A stretch of 64,000 nt of DNA from Thiobacillus sp. (GCA_030680405.1 JAUXVT010000012.1:1-64000); one strand, 5' to 3'; positions 19,801 through 31,596 are shown, counted from the first letter of the stretch. Numbers and translations are program-made. Notes: generated from the sequence alone by a model not told the origin.

Positions 19801-21468
19801 CTATAGGCCAGGCGTGCGCTGGCTCATGCGCCGGTAGTAATTAATCAGCGCATTGGTCGAGGCATCGTGGGTGCCCACCGGCGCGTCAGCATGCAGTTGG
19901 GGCAGGATGCGGCTGGCAAGCTGCTTGCCGAGCTCAACCCCCCACTGGTCGTAGGAATTCAGGTTCCAGATCACCCCCTGCACAAAAATCTTGTGTTCGT
20001 AGAGCGCGATCAGCATGCCCAGCGCGTGCGGCGTCAGCTTCTGCAGCAGGATCGCGTTGCTGGGGTGATTGCCGTCGAACACCTTGTGCTGCACGAACTG
20101 GTCGGTCTGCGCCTGCGTCTCCTCGCGCGTGCGGCCGCGCATCAGCGCCTCGGTCTGCGCCAGAAAATTGGCGAGCAGGATGTCGTGGTGTTCCTGCAGT
20201 TGGTCATGCGGCTCGACCGAGACGATGAAATCGGCCGGAATCAGCCGGGTGCCCTGGTGCAGCAGCTGATAGAACGCATGCTGACCATTGATGCCGGTGG
20301 CACCCCAGATGATGGGGCCGGTGGCGTAGTCCACCGCCTTGCCGTCGCGGTCGACCGACTTGCCGTTGCTTTCCATGTCGGCCTGCTGCTGATAGGCGGG
20401 CAGGCTGCGCAGATAGTGGTCATACGGCAGAATGGCCTGCGATTCCGCGCCGAAGAAATTGTTGTACCAGACCCCCAGCAGCGCCAGGATCACCGGCATG
20501 TTCTGGTCGAGCGGCGCATGGCGGAAGTGCTCATCCATCTCGTGCGCACCTTCCAGCAGTTCGTTGAAGCGTTCCGCCCCCACTGCCAGCATGATCGAAA
20601 GCCCGATCGCCGACCACAGCGAATAACGCCCACCCACCCAGTCCCAAAATTCGAACATGTTGGAGGGGTCAATGCCGAATGCCGTCACCGCCTCGCGATT
20701 GGTCGACACCGCGACAAAATGCCTGGCAATGTGGCTGTCATCCTGCGACTGCGCCAGAAACCAGGTACGTGCATAGTGCGCATTGGTCATCGTTTCCTGC
20801 GTGGTGAAGGTTTTCGATGACACGATGAACAGCGTCGTTTCCGGATTCAATGATTCCAGTGCTTCCTTCACATGGGCGCCGTCGATATTGGAAATGAAAT
20901 GCGCCTTCAGCTGCGGGTGACGGTAAGGCGTCAGCGCCTGAACCACCATCTGCGGCCCCAGGTCCGAACCGCCGATGCCAATGTTCACCACATCGGTAAT
21001 CCGCTCGCCGCTGTAGCCGCGCCACTCGCCGCCGCGCACCTGTTCGGCAAACGCGCCCATGCGCTCGATCACCGCGTTCACCTTCGGCATCACGTCCTCG
21101 CCATCGACCATGACGGGACGATTGCTGCGGTTGCGCAAGGCCACGTGCAGCACCGCGCGGTTTTCCGTGTTGTTGATCTTGTCGCCGCCGAACATGCGTT
21201 CGCGCCAGCCTGCCACATCGGCTTCCTCGGCCAGTCGCACCAGCAGAGCCATGGTTTCGTCAGTGATGCGGTTCTTCGAATAGTCCAGCAACACCTCGCC
21301 CACCTGCAGCGAAAACCGCTCGAAACGCGCCGGATCGGCTGCAAACAGGTCGCGCATATGCAGCGTCGTCATCTGCGTCCGGTGCGCCTGCAGCAAGCGA
21401 GATACCGGCCAATGCAACGGCCCCGGCTCGCTCGTTTCACCTCGAAGCTTCTCTACCGATGAAGACAT
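19801..21468 (-). CDS. pgi: Glucose-6-phosphate isomerase
   Basis: Interconverts glucose-6-P and fructose-6-P. 555 residues from ATG 21468, preceded by GGGGG seven bases upstream; an ATG nine codons earlier is possible. Motifs: [29 protein letters not shown], the active-site block [15 protein letters not shown] and GVELGKQLA with the C-terminal catalytic region. It is the first gene of the minus-strand glucan cluster. Confidence 0.96.
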   Translation of the reverse strand: MSSSVEKLRGETSEPGPLHWPVSRLLQAHRTQMTTLHMRDLFAADPARFERFSLQVGEVLLDYSKNRITDETMALLVRLAEEADVAGWRERMFGGDKINNTENRAVLHVALRNRSNRPVMVDGEDVMPKVNAVIERMGAFAEQVRGGEWRGYSGERITDVVNIGIGGSDLGPQMVVQALTPYRHPQLKAHFISNIDGAHVKEALESLNPETTLFIVSSKTFTTQETMTNAHYARTWFLAQSQDDSHIARHFVAVSTNREAVTAFGIDPSNMFEFWDWVGGRYSLWSAIGLSIMLAVGAERFNELLEGAHEMDEHFRHAPLDQNMPVILALLGVWYNNFFGAESQAILPYDHYLRSLPAYQQQADMESNGKSVDRDGKAVDYATGPIIWGATGINGQHAFYQLLHQGTRLIPADFIVSVEPHDQLQEHHDILLANFLAQTEALMRGRTREETQAQTDQFVQHKVFDGNHPSNAILLQKLTPHALGMLIALYEHKIFVQGVIWNLNSYDQWGVELGKQLASRILPQLHADAPVGTHDASTNALINYYRRMSQRTPGL

Positions 21469-21495
21469 TCCCTTACCCCCGTTCAACAACCGCAT

Positions 21496-21737
21496 TGAAT
21501 GTCATCCGACCGTCATCAAGCAACGCCTGTGCCACACGCACCAAGCATCGTGCCTGCCATCGCAAATTATATGAACAATCCGTAAGACGCTGATGACAAA
21601 GCCAACAAACTCCACCTAATTCACGCAACCGCACAGTTCAAGCGTAGGGCAAAAATGACCACGATGCACCCAAATAGTGCCGCAACAACGGCACGGTGCC
21701 TATTGCACCGGAATGGGGATCTTAAAAGAAAATTGAC
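21496..21737. other. Intergenic stretch between pgi and tRNA-Leu
   Basis: About 240 bases, lower in G+C than the genes. It holds a candidate minus-strand -10 for pgi and, next to the tRNA 3' end, a T-rich run on the minus strand that may end tRNA transcription. No coding region is supported. Confidence 0.4.
21566..21571 (-). promoter_or_regulatory. Candidate -10 box for the pgi-glk-glg cluster
   Basis: Read on the minus strand this is TATAAT in an A/T-rich patch (TTCATATAATTTGCG), about 100 bases before the pgi start. No clear -35 is at the right spacing. Confidence 0.35.
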
Positions 21738-21824
21738 TGGTGCCGGGAGGGGGACTCGAACCCCCACACTGTTACCAGCGGCGGATTTTGAATCCGCTGC
21801 GTCTACCGATTCCGCCATCCCGGC
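21738..21824 (-). tRNA. tRNA-Leu (anticodon CAA)
   Basis: An 87-nt class II tRNA. The acceptor stem GCCGGGA pairs with TCCCGGC, followed by discriminator A and an encoded CCA. The anticodon stem GCGGA/TCCGC closes the loop TTCAAAA, so the anticodon is CAA, reading UUG. A long variable arm follows, and the T stem GGGGG/CCCCC encloses TTCGAGT. The long variable arm and D-loop are typical of Leu. Confidence 0.97.
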
Positions 21825-21905
21825 AAGGAGGCCGGACGCGAACGCGTCCGACGACAGAAGCCGCGCATTATCGCCGAATCGGGCAGCCTGCCGCAAGGCG
21901 GCGGC

Positions 21906-21911
21906 TATAAT
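21906..21911 (+). promoter_or_regulatory. Candidate -10 box for queA-tgt
   Basis: Perfect TATAAT ending eight bases before the queA ATG at 21920. Transcription would begin only about two bases before the start codon, implying a leaderless or nearly leaderless mRNA. The -35 region is poor. Confidence 0.4.
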
Positions 21912-21919
21912 CGCGCCCC

Positions 21920-24072
<2,153 letters not shown>

Positions 24073-24117
24073 AATCGCACGGTTTTAATTAATCTGCTTT
24101 GATTCGGAGTCCTATCC

Positions 24118-24444
24118 ATGATTTCTCTTGCTCACGCGCAAACCGCCGCACCCGCCGCCAGCGGCATGGCAATGATTCAGCAATTTCTACCGCTGATCAT
24201 CATCTTCATCCTGTTCTGGTTCATGCTCATCCGCCCGCAGATGAAGCGCGCCAAGGACCAGAAAAAAATGCTGTCTGAAATACAAAAAGGCGATGAAGTC
24301 ATCACCGCCAGCGGCCAGGTCGGCAAGGTCGCCAAAATCAGCGAACAATATGTGTCGCTGGAAATCGCCGACGGCGTGATCACCCACGTGCAGAAACAGT
24401 CGATCCAGACGCTGCTGCCCAAGGGCACGATCAAAAGCATTTAA
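24118..24444 (+). CDS. yajC: Preprotein translocase accessory subunit YajC
   Basis: Small inner-membrane partner of SecDF. 108 residues. One transmembrane helix (LPLIIIFILFWFMLI), then the conserved IRPQMKRAKDQKKM and a DEVITASGQVGKV beta-rich tail. GGAG precedes the ATG. The usual queA-tgt-yajC-secD-secF order is preserved. Confidence 0.95.
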   Translation: MISLAHAQTAAPAASGMAMIQQFLPLIIIFILFWFMLIRPQMKRAKDQKKMLSEIQKGDEVITASGQVGKVAKISEQYVSLEIADGVITHVQKQSIQTLLPKGTIKSI

Positions 24445-24453
24445 GTGTGAAAA

Positions 24454-24569
24454 CCGGGGGTTCATGGATCAGGAATCAAGAAGGCCGCTTCGCGGCTTTT
24501 GAACTGAAGCCTCTATGACCACCACGAACCCCTGACCCCTGACCTCTGCCCCCCCCCCCGACCCCTGAA
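24454..24569. repeat. CCTGACC-type intergenic element, copy 1, with an 11-C tract
   Basis: G-rich left end (GGGGGTTC, 24456-24463), a central GCCGC/GCGGC hairpin, then a C-rich right end: GAACCCC (24526-24532, complementary to the left end), two CCTGACC heptamers (24531-24544) and a run of 11 C (24549-24559) ten bases before the secD ATG. A related element lies after secF. Confidence 0.65.
24481..24500 (+). terminator. Candidate terminator after yajC
   Basis: AAG-GCCGC, loop TTC, GCGGC-TTTT, 36 bases after the yajC stop. The stem is short (5 bp plus A-T pairs), so termination may be partial and secDF could still be read from upstream. Confidence 0.45.
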
Positions 24570-26384
24570 ATGAACCGCTTCCCGCTCTGGAAATATGTGC
24601 TCATCGGCATCACGCTGGTGGCCGCCTTGCTCTACGCCCTGCCCAACTTTTTTGGTGAAGTCCCTGCGGTGCAGGTATCACCGGTGCGCACCACCCAAAA
24701 GGTCGACACCGCGCTGCTGGGGCAGGTGGAGTCTCTGCTCAAGGCGTCCAACGTCGCCTACAGCGGGGTAGAACTGGCGGGCAACAGCATCAAGACACGC
24801 TTTGCCAGCACCGATCTGCAGATCAAGGCCAAGGACGTGCTGCAGAATGGTCTGGGCGAGCGCTACACGGTGGCGCTCAACCTGGTTTCCGCCTCACCGT
24901 CCTGGCTCTCGGCGATTCATGCGCTACCGATGTATCTGGGTCTGGACTTGCGCGGCGGCGTGCACTTCCTGCTCGAAGTCGACATGAAAGCCGCGCTGGA
25001 TAAAGCGGCCATCCGCTACCAGAACGATTTCCGTACCGAACTGCGCAGCGACAAGATCCGCTACGGCCGCATCAGCCGCGAAGGCGATGCGGTCACCGTG
25101 CATTTCGCCACCCGCGACCAGCGCGATGCCGCTGCCAACAAGCTGGGTAGCGTGTTCACCGAACTGGCGTTCACCCCCGAAGACCAAGCCGAAGGCTTTA
25201 CCCTGACAGCACGCCTGAAGCCGGAAACCGAAACCAAGGTGCAGGAATTTGCCCTGCAGCAGAACATCACCACGCTCAGAAACCGCGTTAACGAACTCGG
25301 CGTGGCCGAACCGGTGATCCAGCAACAGGGCGCCAGCCGCATCGTGGTGCAGTTGCCCGGGGTGCAGGACACCGCCAAGGCCAAGGACATTCTGGGGCGC
25401 ACCGCCACGCTGGAAATCCGCATGGTCGACGAACAGGCCGATCCGCTCGCAGTCAATCAGGGCCAGGCACCGTTCGGCGACGAAATCGTGGCCAACCGCG
25501 AAGGCGGCAACATCGCTGTGAAAAAGGACGTGGTGCTGACCGGCGACTCGATTACCGACGCCTCGCCGGGCTTTGACAGCACCAGCGGCCAGGCCGCCGT
25601 GCACATCAACCTGGACGGCAAGGGCGCACGCATCTTCAAGGATGTGACGCGCGAAAACGTCGGCAAGCGCATGGCGATCCTGCTGATCGAGAAGGGACGC
25701 GCCGAGGCCATCACCTCACCGGTGATCCGCGAGGAAATCGGCGGTGGCCGGGTGCAGATCACCGGCATGGAATCCGCCCAGGAGGCCTCCGACGTCTCAC
25801 TGCTGCTGCGCGCCGGCGCGCTGGCGGCGCCGATGCAGATCGTCGAGGAACGCACCGTGGGGCCCAGCATGGGCGCGGAAAACATCGAAAAAGGCTTCCA
25901 CTCCAACCTCTGGGGCTTCCTCGCCGTCACGCTGTTCATGGCGATCTACTATCGCGTGTTCGGGCTGTTCTCGTCGATCGCGCTCGCCATCAACGGCTTT
26001 TTCCTGATTGCCTTGCTATCGATGCTGCAGGCCACGCTCACCCTGCCCGGCATGGCGGCGATCGCGCTCACGCTCGGCATGGCGATCGACGCCAACGTGC
26101 TGATCAACGAACGCATCCGCGAAGAACTGCGCAGCGGCGCCACCCCGCAGGCGGCCATCCACGCCGGTTATGAACGCGCCTGGGCCACCATTCTCGACTC
26201 CAACCTCACCACCCTGATCGCCGGCATTGCGCTGTTCTGGCTGGGGTCGGGCCCGGTGCGCGGCTTTGCCGTGGTGCTGTGTCTGGGCATCCTCACTTCC
26301 ATGTTCAGCGCCGTCACCGTGTCGCGCGCCATGGTCAACCTCACCTATGGCCGCCAGGCGCGGCTAGCCAAAGTCTCGATTTAA
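24570..26384 (+). CDS. secD: Protein translocase subunit SecD
   Basis: Inner-membrane RND-like subunit that uses the proton gradient to complete preprotein export. 604 residues. One N-terminal membrane helix, the P1 periplasmic domain starting after LGLDLRGGVHFLLEVD, motif GTATLEIR-like GRTATLEIRM, then five C-terminal helices with GMAIDANVLINERIREEL and the conserved Asp/Arg. No Shine-Dalgarno is present; the start lies directly after the C-tract of the repeat element. Confidence 0.96.
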   Translation: MNRFPLWKYVLIGITLVAALLYALPNFFGEVPAVQVSPVRTTQKVDTALLGQVESLLKASNVAYSGVELAGNSIKTRFASTDLQIKAKDVLQNGLGERYTVALNLVSASPSWLSAIHALPMYLGLDLRGGVHFLLEVDMKAALDKAAIRYQNDFRTELRSDKIRYGRISREGDAVTVHFATRDQRDAAANKLGSVFTELAFTPEDQAEGFTLTARLKPETETKVQEFALQQNITTLRNRVNELGVAEPVIQQQGASRIVVQLPGVQDTAKAKDILGRTATLEIRMVDEQADPLAVNQGQAPFGDEIVANREGGNIAVKKDVVLTGDSITDASPGFDSTSGQAAVHINLDGKGARIFKDVTRENVGKRMAILLIEKGRAEAITSPVIREEIGGGRVQITGMESAQEASDVSLLLRAGALAAPMQIVEERTVGPSMGAENIEKGFHSNLWGFLAVTLFMAIYYRVFGLFSSIALAINGFFLIALLSMLQATLTLPGMAAIALTLGMAIDANVLINERIREELRSGATPQAAIHAGYERAWATILDSNLTTLIAGIALFWLGSGPVRGFAVVLCLGILTSMFSAVTVSRAMVNLTYGRQARLAKVSI

Positions 26385-26393
26385 GGGCACGTC

Positions 26394-27326
26394 ATGCTGG
26401 AATTTTTTCCCTTCAAAAGAACCATCCCCTTCATGAGTTGGGGAAAGGTGACGACCGCGATTTCGCTGCTCACCTTTATCTTTGCGATCTGGTCACTGTG
26501 GCACCAAGGCCTGAATCTGGGCGTCGATTTTACCGGCGGCACGGTCTTGGAAGTGCGCACCAGCCAGCCAGCCAATCTGCCTGCGATTCGCGACGCGCTG
26601 GAAAAGACCGGTTTGCCCGAAGTCTCGGTGCAGAACTTCGGCACCAGCCACGACGTGCTGATTCGCCTGCCGGTCAAGAATGACACCAATGCCGCGCAAA
26701 CCAGCAACATTGTGATGATCGCGCTGAAAGCCGTTGACCCCACGGTGGAACTCAAGCGCGTCGATTTCGTCGGCCCCCAGGTCGGCAAGGAGCTTTACGA
26801 CAACGGCGCCCTGGCCCTGCTGGTGGTCGCCTTCGGCATCATGGCCTACTTGGCGATCCGCTTTGAATGGCGTTTTGCGGTGGCAGGGATGCTCGCCAAC
26901 ATGCACGACATCGTCATCATCCTCGGCGTGTTCGCCTTCTTCCAGTGGGAGTTCACCCTCACCGTGCTGGCCGGCGTGCTGGCGGTTCTGGGCTACTCGG
27001 TCAACGAATCGGTGGTGGTGTTCGACCGGATCCGCGAAAACATCCGCAAGATGCGCGGCGCGACCATCCCGGAGATCATCGACGACGCCATCACCCGCAC
27101 CATGAGCCGCACAATCATCACCCACGGCTCGACGCAACTCATGGTGCTGTCGATGCTGTTTTTCGGTGGCGAGGCACTGCACAACTTTGCGCTCGCGCTC
27201 ACCATCGGCATTATGTTCGGCATCTATTCCTCGGTGCTGGTCGCCTCGCCGCTGCTGCTGATGTTCGGCGTCAAGCGCGAACACTTCATCAAGCCAGTGG
27301 AAAAGAAGGAAGAAGCAGTGGTTTAA
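26394..27326 (+). CDS. secF: Protein translocase subunit SecF
   Basis: Partner of SecD. 310 residues, six predicted membrane helices. Motifs: LNLGVDFTGGTVLEV, VGPQVGKELYDNG, YSVNESVVVFDRIRENIRKM and RTIITHGSTQLMVL. It starts nine bases after the secD stop. Confidence 0.97.
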   Translation: MLEFFPFKRTIPFMSWGKVTTAISLLTFIFAIWSLWHQGLNLGVDFTGGTVLEVRTSQPANLPAIRDALEKTGLPEVSVQNFGTSHDVLIRLPVKNDTNAAQTSNIVMIALKAVDPTVELKRVDFVGPQVGKELYDNGALALLVVAFGIMAYLAIRFEWRFAVAGMLANMHDIVIILGVFAFFQWEFTLTVLAGVLAVLGYSVNESVVVFDRIRENIRKMRGATIPEIIDDAITRTMSRTIITHGSTQLMVLSMLFFGGEALHNFALALTIGIMFGIYSSVLVASPLLLMFGVKREHFIKPVEKKEEAVV

Positions 27327-27409
27327 GGGGTGAGGATTCGGGATTCAGGGATTGTGCGGCTAAAGCCGCGAACCCTAAGAACCTGACCCCTGACCCCTGA
27401 CCCCTAGTC
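27327..27409. repeat. CCTGACC-type intergenic element, copy 2
   Basis: Left end GGGGTGAGG, an inner GCGGC-TAAA-GCCGC hairpin (27356-27369), and a right end with three full CCTGACC heptamers plus CCT (27382-27405). The right end is complementary to the left end in 8 of 9 positions. The element fills the whole gap between secF and the DedA gene and leaves the latter with no Shine-Dalgarno. Confidence 0.65.
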
Positions 27410-28006
27410 ATGCTCCACGACTTCATCACCTGGATCCTCGCCACGGTTCACGACTGGGGCTACCCCGGCATCTTCATCCTGATGGCGCTGGAATCCACGG
27501 TGCTGCCAGTGCCGAGCGAACTGGTGCTGATCCCGGCAGGCTATCTGGCGCACCAGGGGCAGATGAATTTCGGGCTGATCGTGCTCGCCTCCACCGCCGG
27601 CAGCCTGTTCGGCGCATCGTTCAACTACGCGGTGGCGATGTGGGTGGGGCGGCCCTTCCTCGAGCGCTGGGGTCGCTATTTCTTCGTGCGGCCCAAACTG
27701 CTGCACAAGACCGATGCGTTTTTCGTCAGGCACGGCGCGGTTTCCACCTTCACCGGCCGCCTGATTCCCGGCATCCGCCACCTGATTTCCATCCCCGCCG
27801 GGCTCACCCGCATGAACCCCGGCGCGTTCGCGTTCTACACCTGCCTCGGCGCGGGGCTGTGGTCGCTCGTCCTCACCCTGTTCGGTTATTTTCTGGGAGG
27901 CAACGAAGCGCTCATCAAGCAATACCAGCACCACATCACCGTCGGCGTCATCGTCTTCGTCGCACTCATCATCGGCGGCTACTGGTGGTGGAACAAGCGC
28001 CGCTAA
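27410..28006 (+). CDS. DedA-family inner-membrane protein
   Basis: 198 residues, several membrane helices. Family motifs: ESTVLPVPSELVLIPAGYLA near the N-terminus (acidic residue and PxPSE) and FTGRLIPGIRHLISIPAGL (Gly-Arg-x-x-Pro-Gly). Members act in lipid-carrier transport and envelope homeostasis; the substrate here cannot be read. The gene ends seven bases from the oppositely oriented pdxJ. Confidence 0.9.
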   Translation: MLHDFITWILATVHDWGYPGIFILMALESTVLPVPSELVLIPAGYLAHQGQMNFGLIVLASTAGSLFGASFNYAVAMWVGRPFLERWGRYFFVRPKLLHKTDAFFVRHGAVSTFTGRLIPGIRHLISIPAGLTRMNPGAFAFYTCLGAGLWSLVLTLFGYFLGGNEALIKQYQHHITVGVIVFVALIIGGYWWWNKRR

Positions 28007-28013
28007 GACTTGG

Positions 28014-28742
28014 TTAGCGCGCCGCTTCCACCATCAGCCGCTTCATTTCGAAAACCGCCTCCTTCCAGCCCACGAACAGCGCCTGCGAAACAATCGCATG
28101 GCCAATATTGAGTTCGTGGATACCCGGCAGTGCGGCAATCGGCTGCACGTTGTGGTAGGTCAGGCCATGCCCGGCGTTGACCGTGAGGCCGATGCTGCGA
28201 CCATAGGCCACGGCCTGGCGGATACGTTCAAATTCAATCTCGCGTGCAGCGTAGCTCGGCGCATCCGCGTAATGTCCAGTGTGAATTTCGACCACCGGCG
28301 CGCCGGCCACGTGCGCCGCGTCGAGCTGCGCAAAGTCGGCATCGATGAACAGCGACACCCGAATCCCGGCCTCCGCCAGCCGTGCGCAGGCGGCCTGTAT
28401 TTTGGGCAACTGGCCGACCACATCGAGCCCGCCTTCGGTGGTCAGTTCCTCGCGCTTTTCCGGCACCAGGCAGACGTCCTGCGACCGCGTGGTGCAGGCA
28501 ATCGCCAGCATTTCCTCGGTCACCGCCATTTCCAGATTCATCCTGGTTTTCAGCACCTGATCCAGGATCGCCACGTCGGCATCCTGGATGTGGCGGCGAT
28601 CTTCGCGCAGGTGCAGGGTGATCGAGTCGGCGCCGGCGGTTTCCGCCGCGAGCGCGGCCTCGACCGGGCTGGGATAGCGGGTCTTGCGCGCCTGGCGCAG
28701 GGTGGCGATGTGGTCGATGTTGACGCCGAGGAAGATGCTCAT
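28014..28742 (-). CDS. pdxJ: Pyridoxine 5'-phosphate synthase
   Basis: Condenses 3-amino-1-hydroxyacetone-phosphate and deoxyxylulose-5-P into pyridoxine-5-P. 242 residues. Motifs: [60 protein letters not shown] and [12 protein letters not shown]. The start overlaps the recO stop as ATGA, the standard recO-pdxJ arrangement. Confidence 0.97.
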   Translation of the reverse strand: MSIFLGVNIDHIATLRQARKTRYPSPVEAALAAETAGADSITLHLREDRRHIQDADVAILDQVLKTRMNLEMAVTEEMLAIACTTRSQDVCLVPEKREELTTEGGLDVVGQLPKIQAACARLAEAGIRVSLFIDADFAQLDAAHVAGAPVVEIHTGHYADAPSYAAREIEFERIRQAVAYGRSIGLTVNAGHGLTYHNVQPIAALPGIHELNIGHAIVSQALFVGWKEAVFEMKRLMVEAAR

Positions 28743-29470
28743 TGTGTCAGTTCGGTGAGTTCGCGTAACAGCTGGCGAGTATAAAGCGGCTTCGCGCCCA
28801 GAGTATGGTTGATCAGAGCGCGCATCAGTGACTTGGCCTCGACCAGCGTTGCCGGCCGTTCGAAACGGTCGGCGGCCAGATCGATCAGCGTCTGGCCCGA
28901 GACCGGGCAGCCCGGCTGCCCGCGCGCACGCAGCGCGCCGCGTTCAGGCTGAAACACATAACGCGCCCCGGCCTGGATTGGCGTCCCGCTGTCGGCGTCG
29001 ACGTCGAAGGTGGCGCCATAGCCAATTTCGTTCAGCAGGTTTTTTTCGAAGCGGCGCAGGATGCGCTCGTAATCGGTGCTGCAAGCCTCGCCCGCCAACT
29101 GTTCGAGGGTGTCGACATAGCGGTCATACAGCAGTTCGTGCGCATCGCCGCGCGCCAGCAGGCGCAGCAGCAGTTCGTTGAGATAAAACCCGCACATCAG
29201 CGCCCGCCCCTCCGGCGCCATCAGGCCGCCCTGCCACTCGGCGGCGTGCAGGGTTTTCAGTTCGGATTTGCCGAACCACGATAGCAGCAGCGGTGTGAAC
29301 GGCTGCATCAGCCCGCGCAGCGCCGAGGTCGGGCGGCGTGCGCCGCGTGCGATCAGCGCCGCCCGTCCGTGGCTGCGGGTGAACACCTCCGCCACCACGC
29401 TGGTTTCCTTGAAAGGATAGGTGTGGAGGATGAAGCCGGGTTCGTTGTTGATGCGAGCGTCAGTCGACAT
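28739..29470 (-). CDS. recO: DNA repair protein RecO
   Basis: Mediator of RecA loading in RecFOR recombination. 243 residues from ATG 29470 ([20 protein letters not shown]). The OB-fold N-terminus is typical ([20 protein letters not shown], then [19 protein letters not shown]). The zinc ligands seen in some homologues are not obvious. An upstream frame to 29578 only translates the repeat element and is not part of the gene. Confidence 0.93.
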   Translation of the reverse strand: MSTDARINNEPGFILHTYPFKETSVVAEVFTRSHGRAALIARGARRPTSALRGLMQPFTPLLLSWFGKSELKTLHAAEWQGGLMAPEGRALMCGFYLNELLLRLLARGDAHELLYDRYVDTLEQLAGEACSTDYERILRRFEKNLLNEIGYGATFDVDADSGTPIQAGARYVFQPERGALRARGQPGCPVSGQTLIDLAADRFERPATLVEAKSLMRALINHTLGAKPLYTRQLLRELTELTQ

Positions 29471-29494
29471 GAAGTGCAGGGGAAAAAATTTGTT

Positions 29495-29615
29495 ATCCAC
29501 GAAGGACGCGAAGAAGCGCGAAGAAAACCCAAAACACAAAGATGAAAGTTTTGTGCATTTAGCGACCACGCATCCCAATGATTTATCTTCGTGTCCCTTC
29601 GCGTCCTTCGCGGAT
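29495..29615. repeat. Inverted-repeat element, copy 2 (CGAAGGACGCGAAG type)
   Basis: Left arm 29495-29526 (ATCCACGAAGGACGCGAAG and onward) and right arm 29585-29615, whose reverse complement begins ATCCGCGAAGGACGCGAAG. The arms match each other and the copy at 15587-15715. It fills the gap between era (upstream) and recO (downstream). Confidence 0.75.
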
Positions 29616-29623
29616 CAAGATTC

Positions 29624-30508
29624 TCAATCCAGCCCGAGCGATCTCAGCATCCGCACGTCGTCGGCCCAGCCGCCCTTGACCTTGACCCAGACTTCCAGAT
29701 ACACCTTGCTGTCGAACGCGCGCTCCATGTCGAGGCGTGCCTGGGTGGAGATGGCCTTGAGCTTTTCGCCCCCCTTGCCGATGATGATGGGCTTGTGACT
29801 GTCGCGGTCGACCAGGATGGTGGCGAAGATGCGGCGCAGGTTGCCCTCTTCCTCGAACTTGTCGATGGTCACCGCCACCGCATAGGGGATTTCCTCGCCG
29901 CACAGACGGAAGACTTTTTCGCGAATGAGTTCGGCGGCCAACTGGCGTTCGGTCTGGTCGGTGACGTCGTCCGCATCAAACAGTGGCAAGTTTTCCGGCA
30001 GATGGGCCTGCAGGGTTTTCAGCAGTTCTTCGAGGTTGCTGCCCTGCTTGGCCGACACCGGGACGATCTCGGTAAACGCATGCGCGGCAGCGACTTCCTG
30101 CAGATAGGCCATCAGCGCTGCGCGATCCTTGGCGTAGTCGATCTTGTTCACCACCAGGATCAACGGACGATCCTTGGGCAGCAACTCCATCACCTGGCGG
30201 TCTTCGCGCGTCAGCCGCCCGGCTTCCACCAGCATCATCACCACGTCGGTATCCGACAGTGTTTCGCGCACCCGCTTGTTCATCGCGCGGTTCATGGTAC
30301 CGGTGTAGCGCGTCTGGAATCCCGGCGTATCGACGAACACAAACTGCGCCTCGTCGGTGGTGTGAATGCCCATCACCCGGTGACGCGTGGTTTGCGCCTT
30401 GCGCGAGGTGATGCTGACTTTCTGCCCGACAATGCGGTTGAGTAGCGTTGACTTGCCGACGTTGGGGCGTCCGACGATGGCGATGAGACCGCACTTGAAT
30501 TCGCTCAT
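29624..30508 (-). CDS. era: GTPase Era
   Basis: Ribosome-associated GTPase needed for 30S assembly and 16S maturation. 294 residues from ATG 30508. G1 GRPNVGKST (13-21), G3 DTPG, G4 NKID, and a C-terminal KH domain with [12 protein letters not shown]. It follows rnc, the usual partner, with a 13-base gap. The longer frame upstream is rnc shadow. Confidence 0.97.
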   Translation of the reverse strand: MSEFKCGLIAIVGRPNVGKSTLLNRIVGQKVSITSRKAQTTRHRVMGIHTTDEAQFVFVDTPGFQTRYTGTMNRAMNKRVRETLSDTDVVMMLVEAGRLTREDRQVMELLPKDRPLILVVNKIDYAKDRAALMAYLQEVAAAHAFTEIVPVSAKQGSNLEELLKTLQAHLPENLPLFDADDVTDQTERQLAAELIREKVFRLCGEEIPYAVAVTIDKFEEEGNLRRIFATILVDRDSHKPIIIGKGGEKLKAISTQARLDMERAFDSKVYLEVWVKVKGGWADDVRMLRSLGLD

Positions 30509-30521
30509 TTTTTCAGCCTGT

Positions 30522-31202
30522 TCATTTTTGCAACGTGGCGCACGCCTGACGTGCGGCCTCCTGTTCTGCAGCGCGGCGGCTCTTGCCGGCGCCGCGCGTG
30601 CTGAGCACGGGTTTGACCAGCACGCACTCGACGATAAAACTCTGGTCATGCGCCTCGCCCTGAGTATCGATCAGCCGATAGTCCGGCAGCGGCAGGTGGC
30701 GCGACTGCAACAGTTCCTGCAACTCCGTCTTGGGATCCTTGCCCGAGGCCTTAGGGTCGATTTGCGCCACCAGCGGATCGAACAGTCCACGCACCACGCG
30801 CTGCGCTCCGTCAAAGCCGGCGTCCAGGAAGACCGCGCCAAACAGCGATTCGAGCGCATCGGCCAGAATCGAGGGGCGGCGAAAACCGCCGCTCTTGAGT
30901 TCGCCCTCACCCAGGCGCAGGCTGTCGCCCAACTTCAGGGTCACTGCAATCTCGGCCAGGGTTTCCTGCCGCACCAGGTTGGCGCGCAGACGCGAAAGAC
31001 TACCTTCGGGCAAATCCGGAAACGCATCGTAAAGCGCACGGGCGACCGAGCAGTTCAGCACCGAATCACCGAGGAATTCGAGCCGCTCGTTGTTGACCGC
31101 GCCGTAGCTGCGGTGCGTCAACGCCTGGGTCAGAAGTTCGGGGCGGACAAAGGTGTAACCCAGCGCCTGCTGCAGGCGCTGGTTCAGCAAGGGGTTATTC
31201 AA
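30522..31202 (-). CDS. rnc: Ribonuclease III, TTG start
   Basis: Cleaves double-stranded RNA, including pre-rRNA. 226 residues when started at TTG 31202, which gives [18 protein letters not shown]. No ATG or GTG is available between the upstream stop and the first conserved residues. The signature [12 protein letters not shown] is at 38-49, and a C-terminal dsRNA-binding domain ends in [15 protein letters not shown]. The TTG overlaps the last codons of the DUF4845 gene (TTGAATAA), so reinitiation is likely. Confidence 0.93.
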   Translation of the reverse strand: MNNPLLNQRLQQALGYTFVRPELLTQALTHRSYGAVNNERLEFLGDSVLNCSVARALYDAFPDLPEGSLSRLRANLVRQETLAEIAVTLKLGDSLRLGEGELKSGGFRRPSILADALESLFGAVFLDAGFDGAQRVVRGLFDPLVAQIDPKASGKDPKTELQELLQSRHLPLPDYRLIDTQGEAHDQSFIVECVLVKPVLSTRGAGKSRRAAEQEAARQACATLQK

Positions 31203-31596
31203 TCTGGGCGGGCACGGCGTTGGGGTTGGTGCTGGCGCTGAAATCGACCACCAGGCTGATATTGCCGAAGAGCTTGGTACGGAATGCGTAATCAGCGGAA
31301 ATGACCGGGACGCCACTGCGGCGATCAATGGTGAGGTCTTCCGGCTTGACCACCGTGACATAGCCAACATCGGCGCGTTTAACAAAATCGCTACGAATGT
31401 CCGCATTGCTTTTCGATCTGAGGTCGGACTCCTGCCCCATCGTGGCGAGAATTTTCTTCACCGAGAAAAACTCGATGTAGGCCGGCACCAGCTTCATCGC
31501 CAGCATGGCCACAACGACCAGCACGATGGCAACGAACAGAAAGCCGATCATACTCAAACCACGTTGTTGAGATTGCATGGGGCGTGCGCAGTGCAT
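31195..31596 (-). CDS. DUF4845 membrane protein
   Basis: 133 residues. A perfect ribosome site AAGGAGA stands six bases before ATG 31596. One N-terminal membrane helix ([19 protein letters not shown]) follows a short basic segment and resembles a pseudopilin or signal-anchor; the rest is extracytoplasmic. The protein is regularly found between lepB and rnc in betaproteobacteria. Its function is unknown. Confidence 0.85.
   Translation of the reverse strand: MHCARPMQSQQRGLSMIGFLFVAIVLVVVAMLAMKLVPAYIEFFSVKKILATMGQESDLRSKSNADIRSDFVKRADVGYVTVVKPEDLTIDRRSGVPVISADYAFRTKLFGNISLVVDFSASTNPNAVPAQIE

Noticed and set aside
21621-21896. 91-codon minus-strand frame over the tRNA
   Set aside because: It translates straight through tRNA-Leu (MAESVDAADSKSAAGNSVGV is the usual tRNA-derived peptide), so it is not a protein gene.
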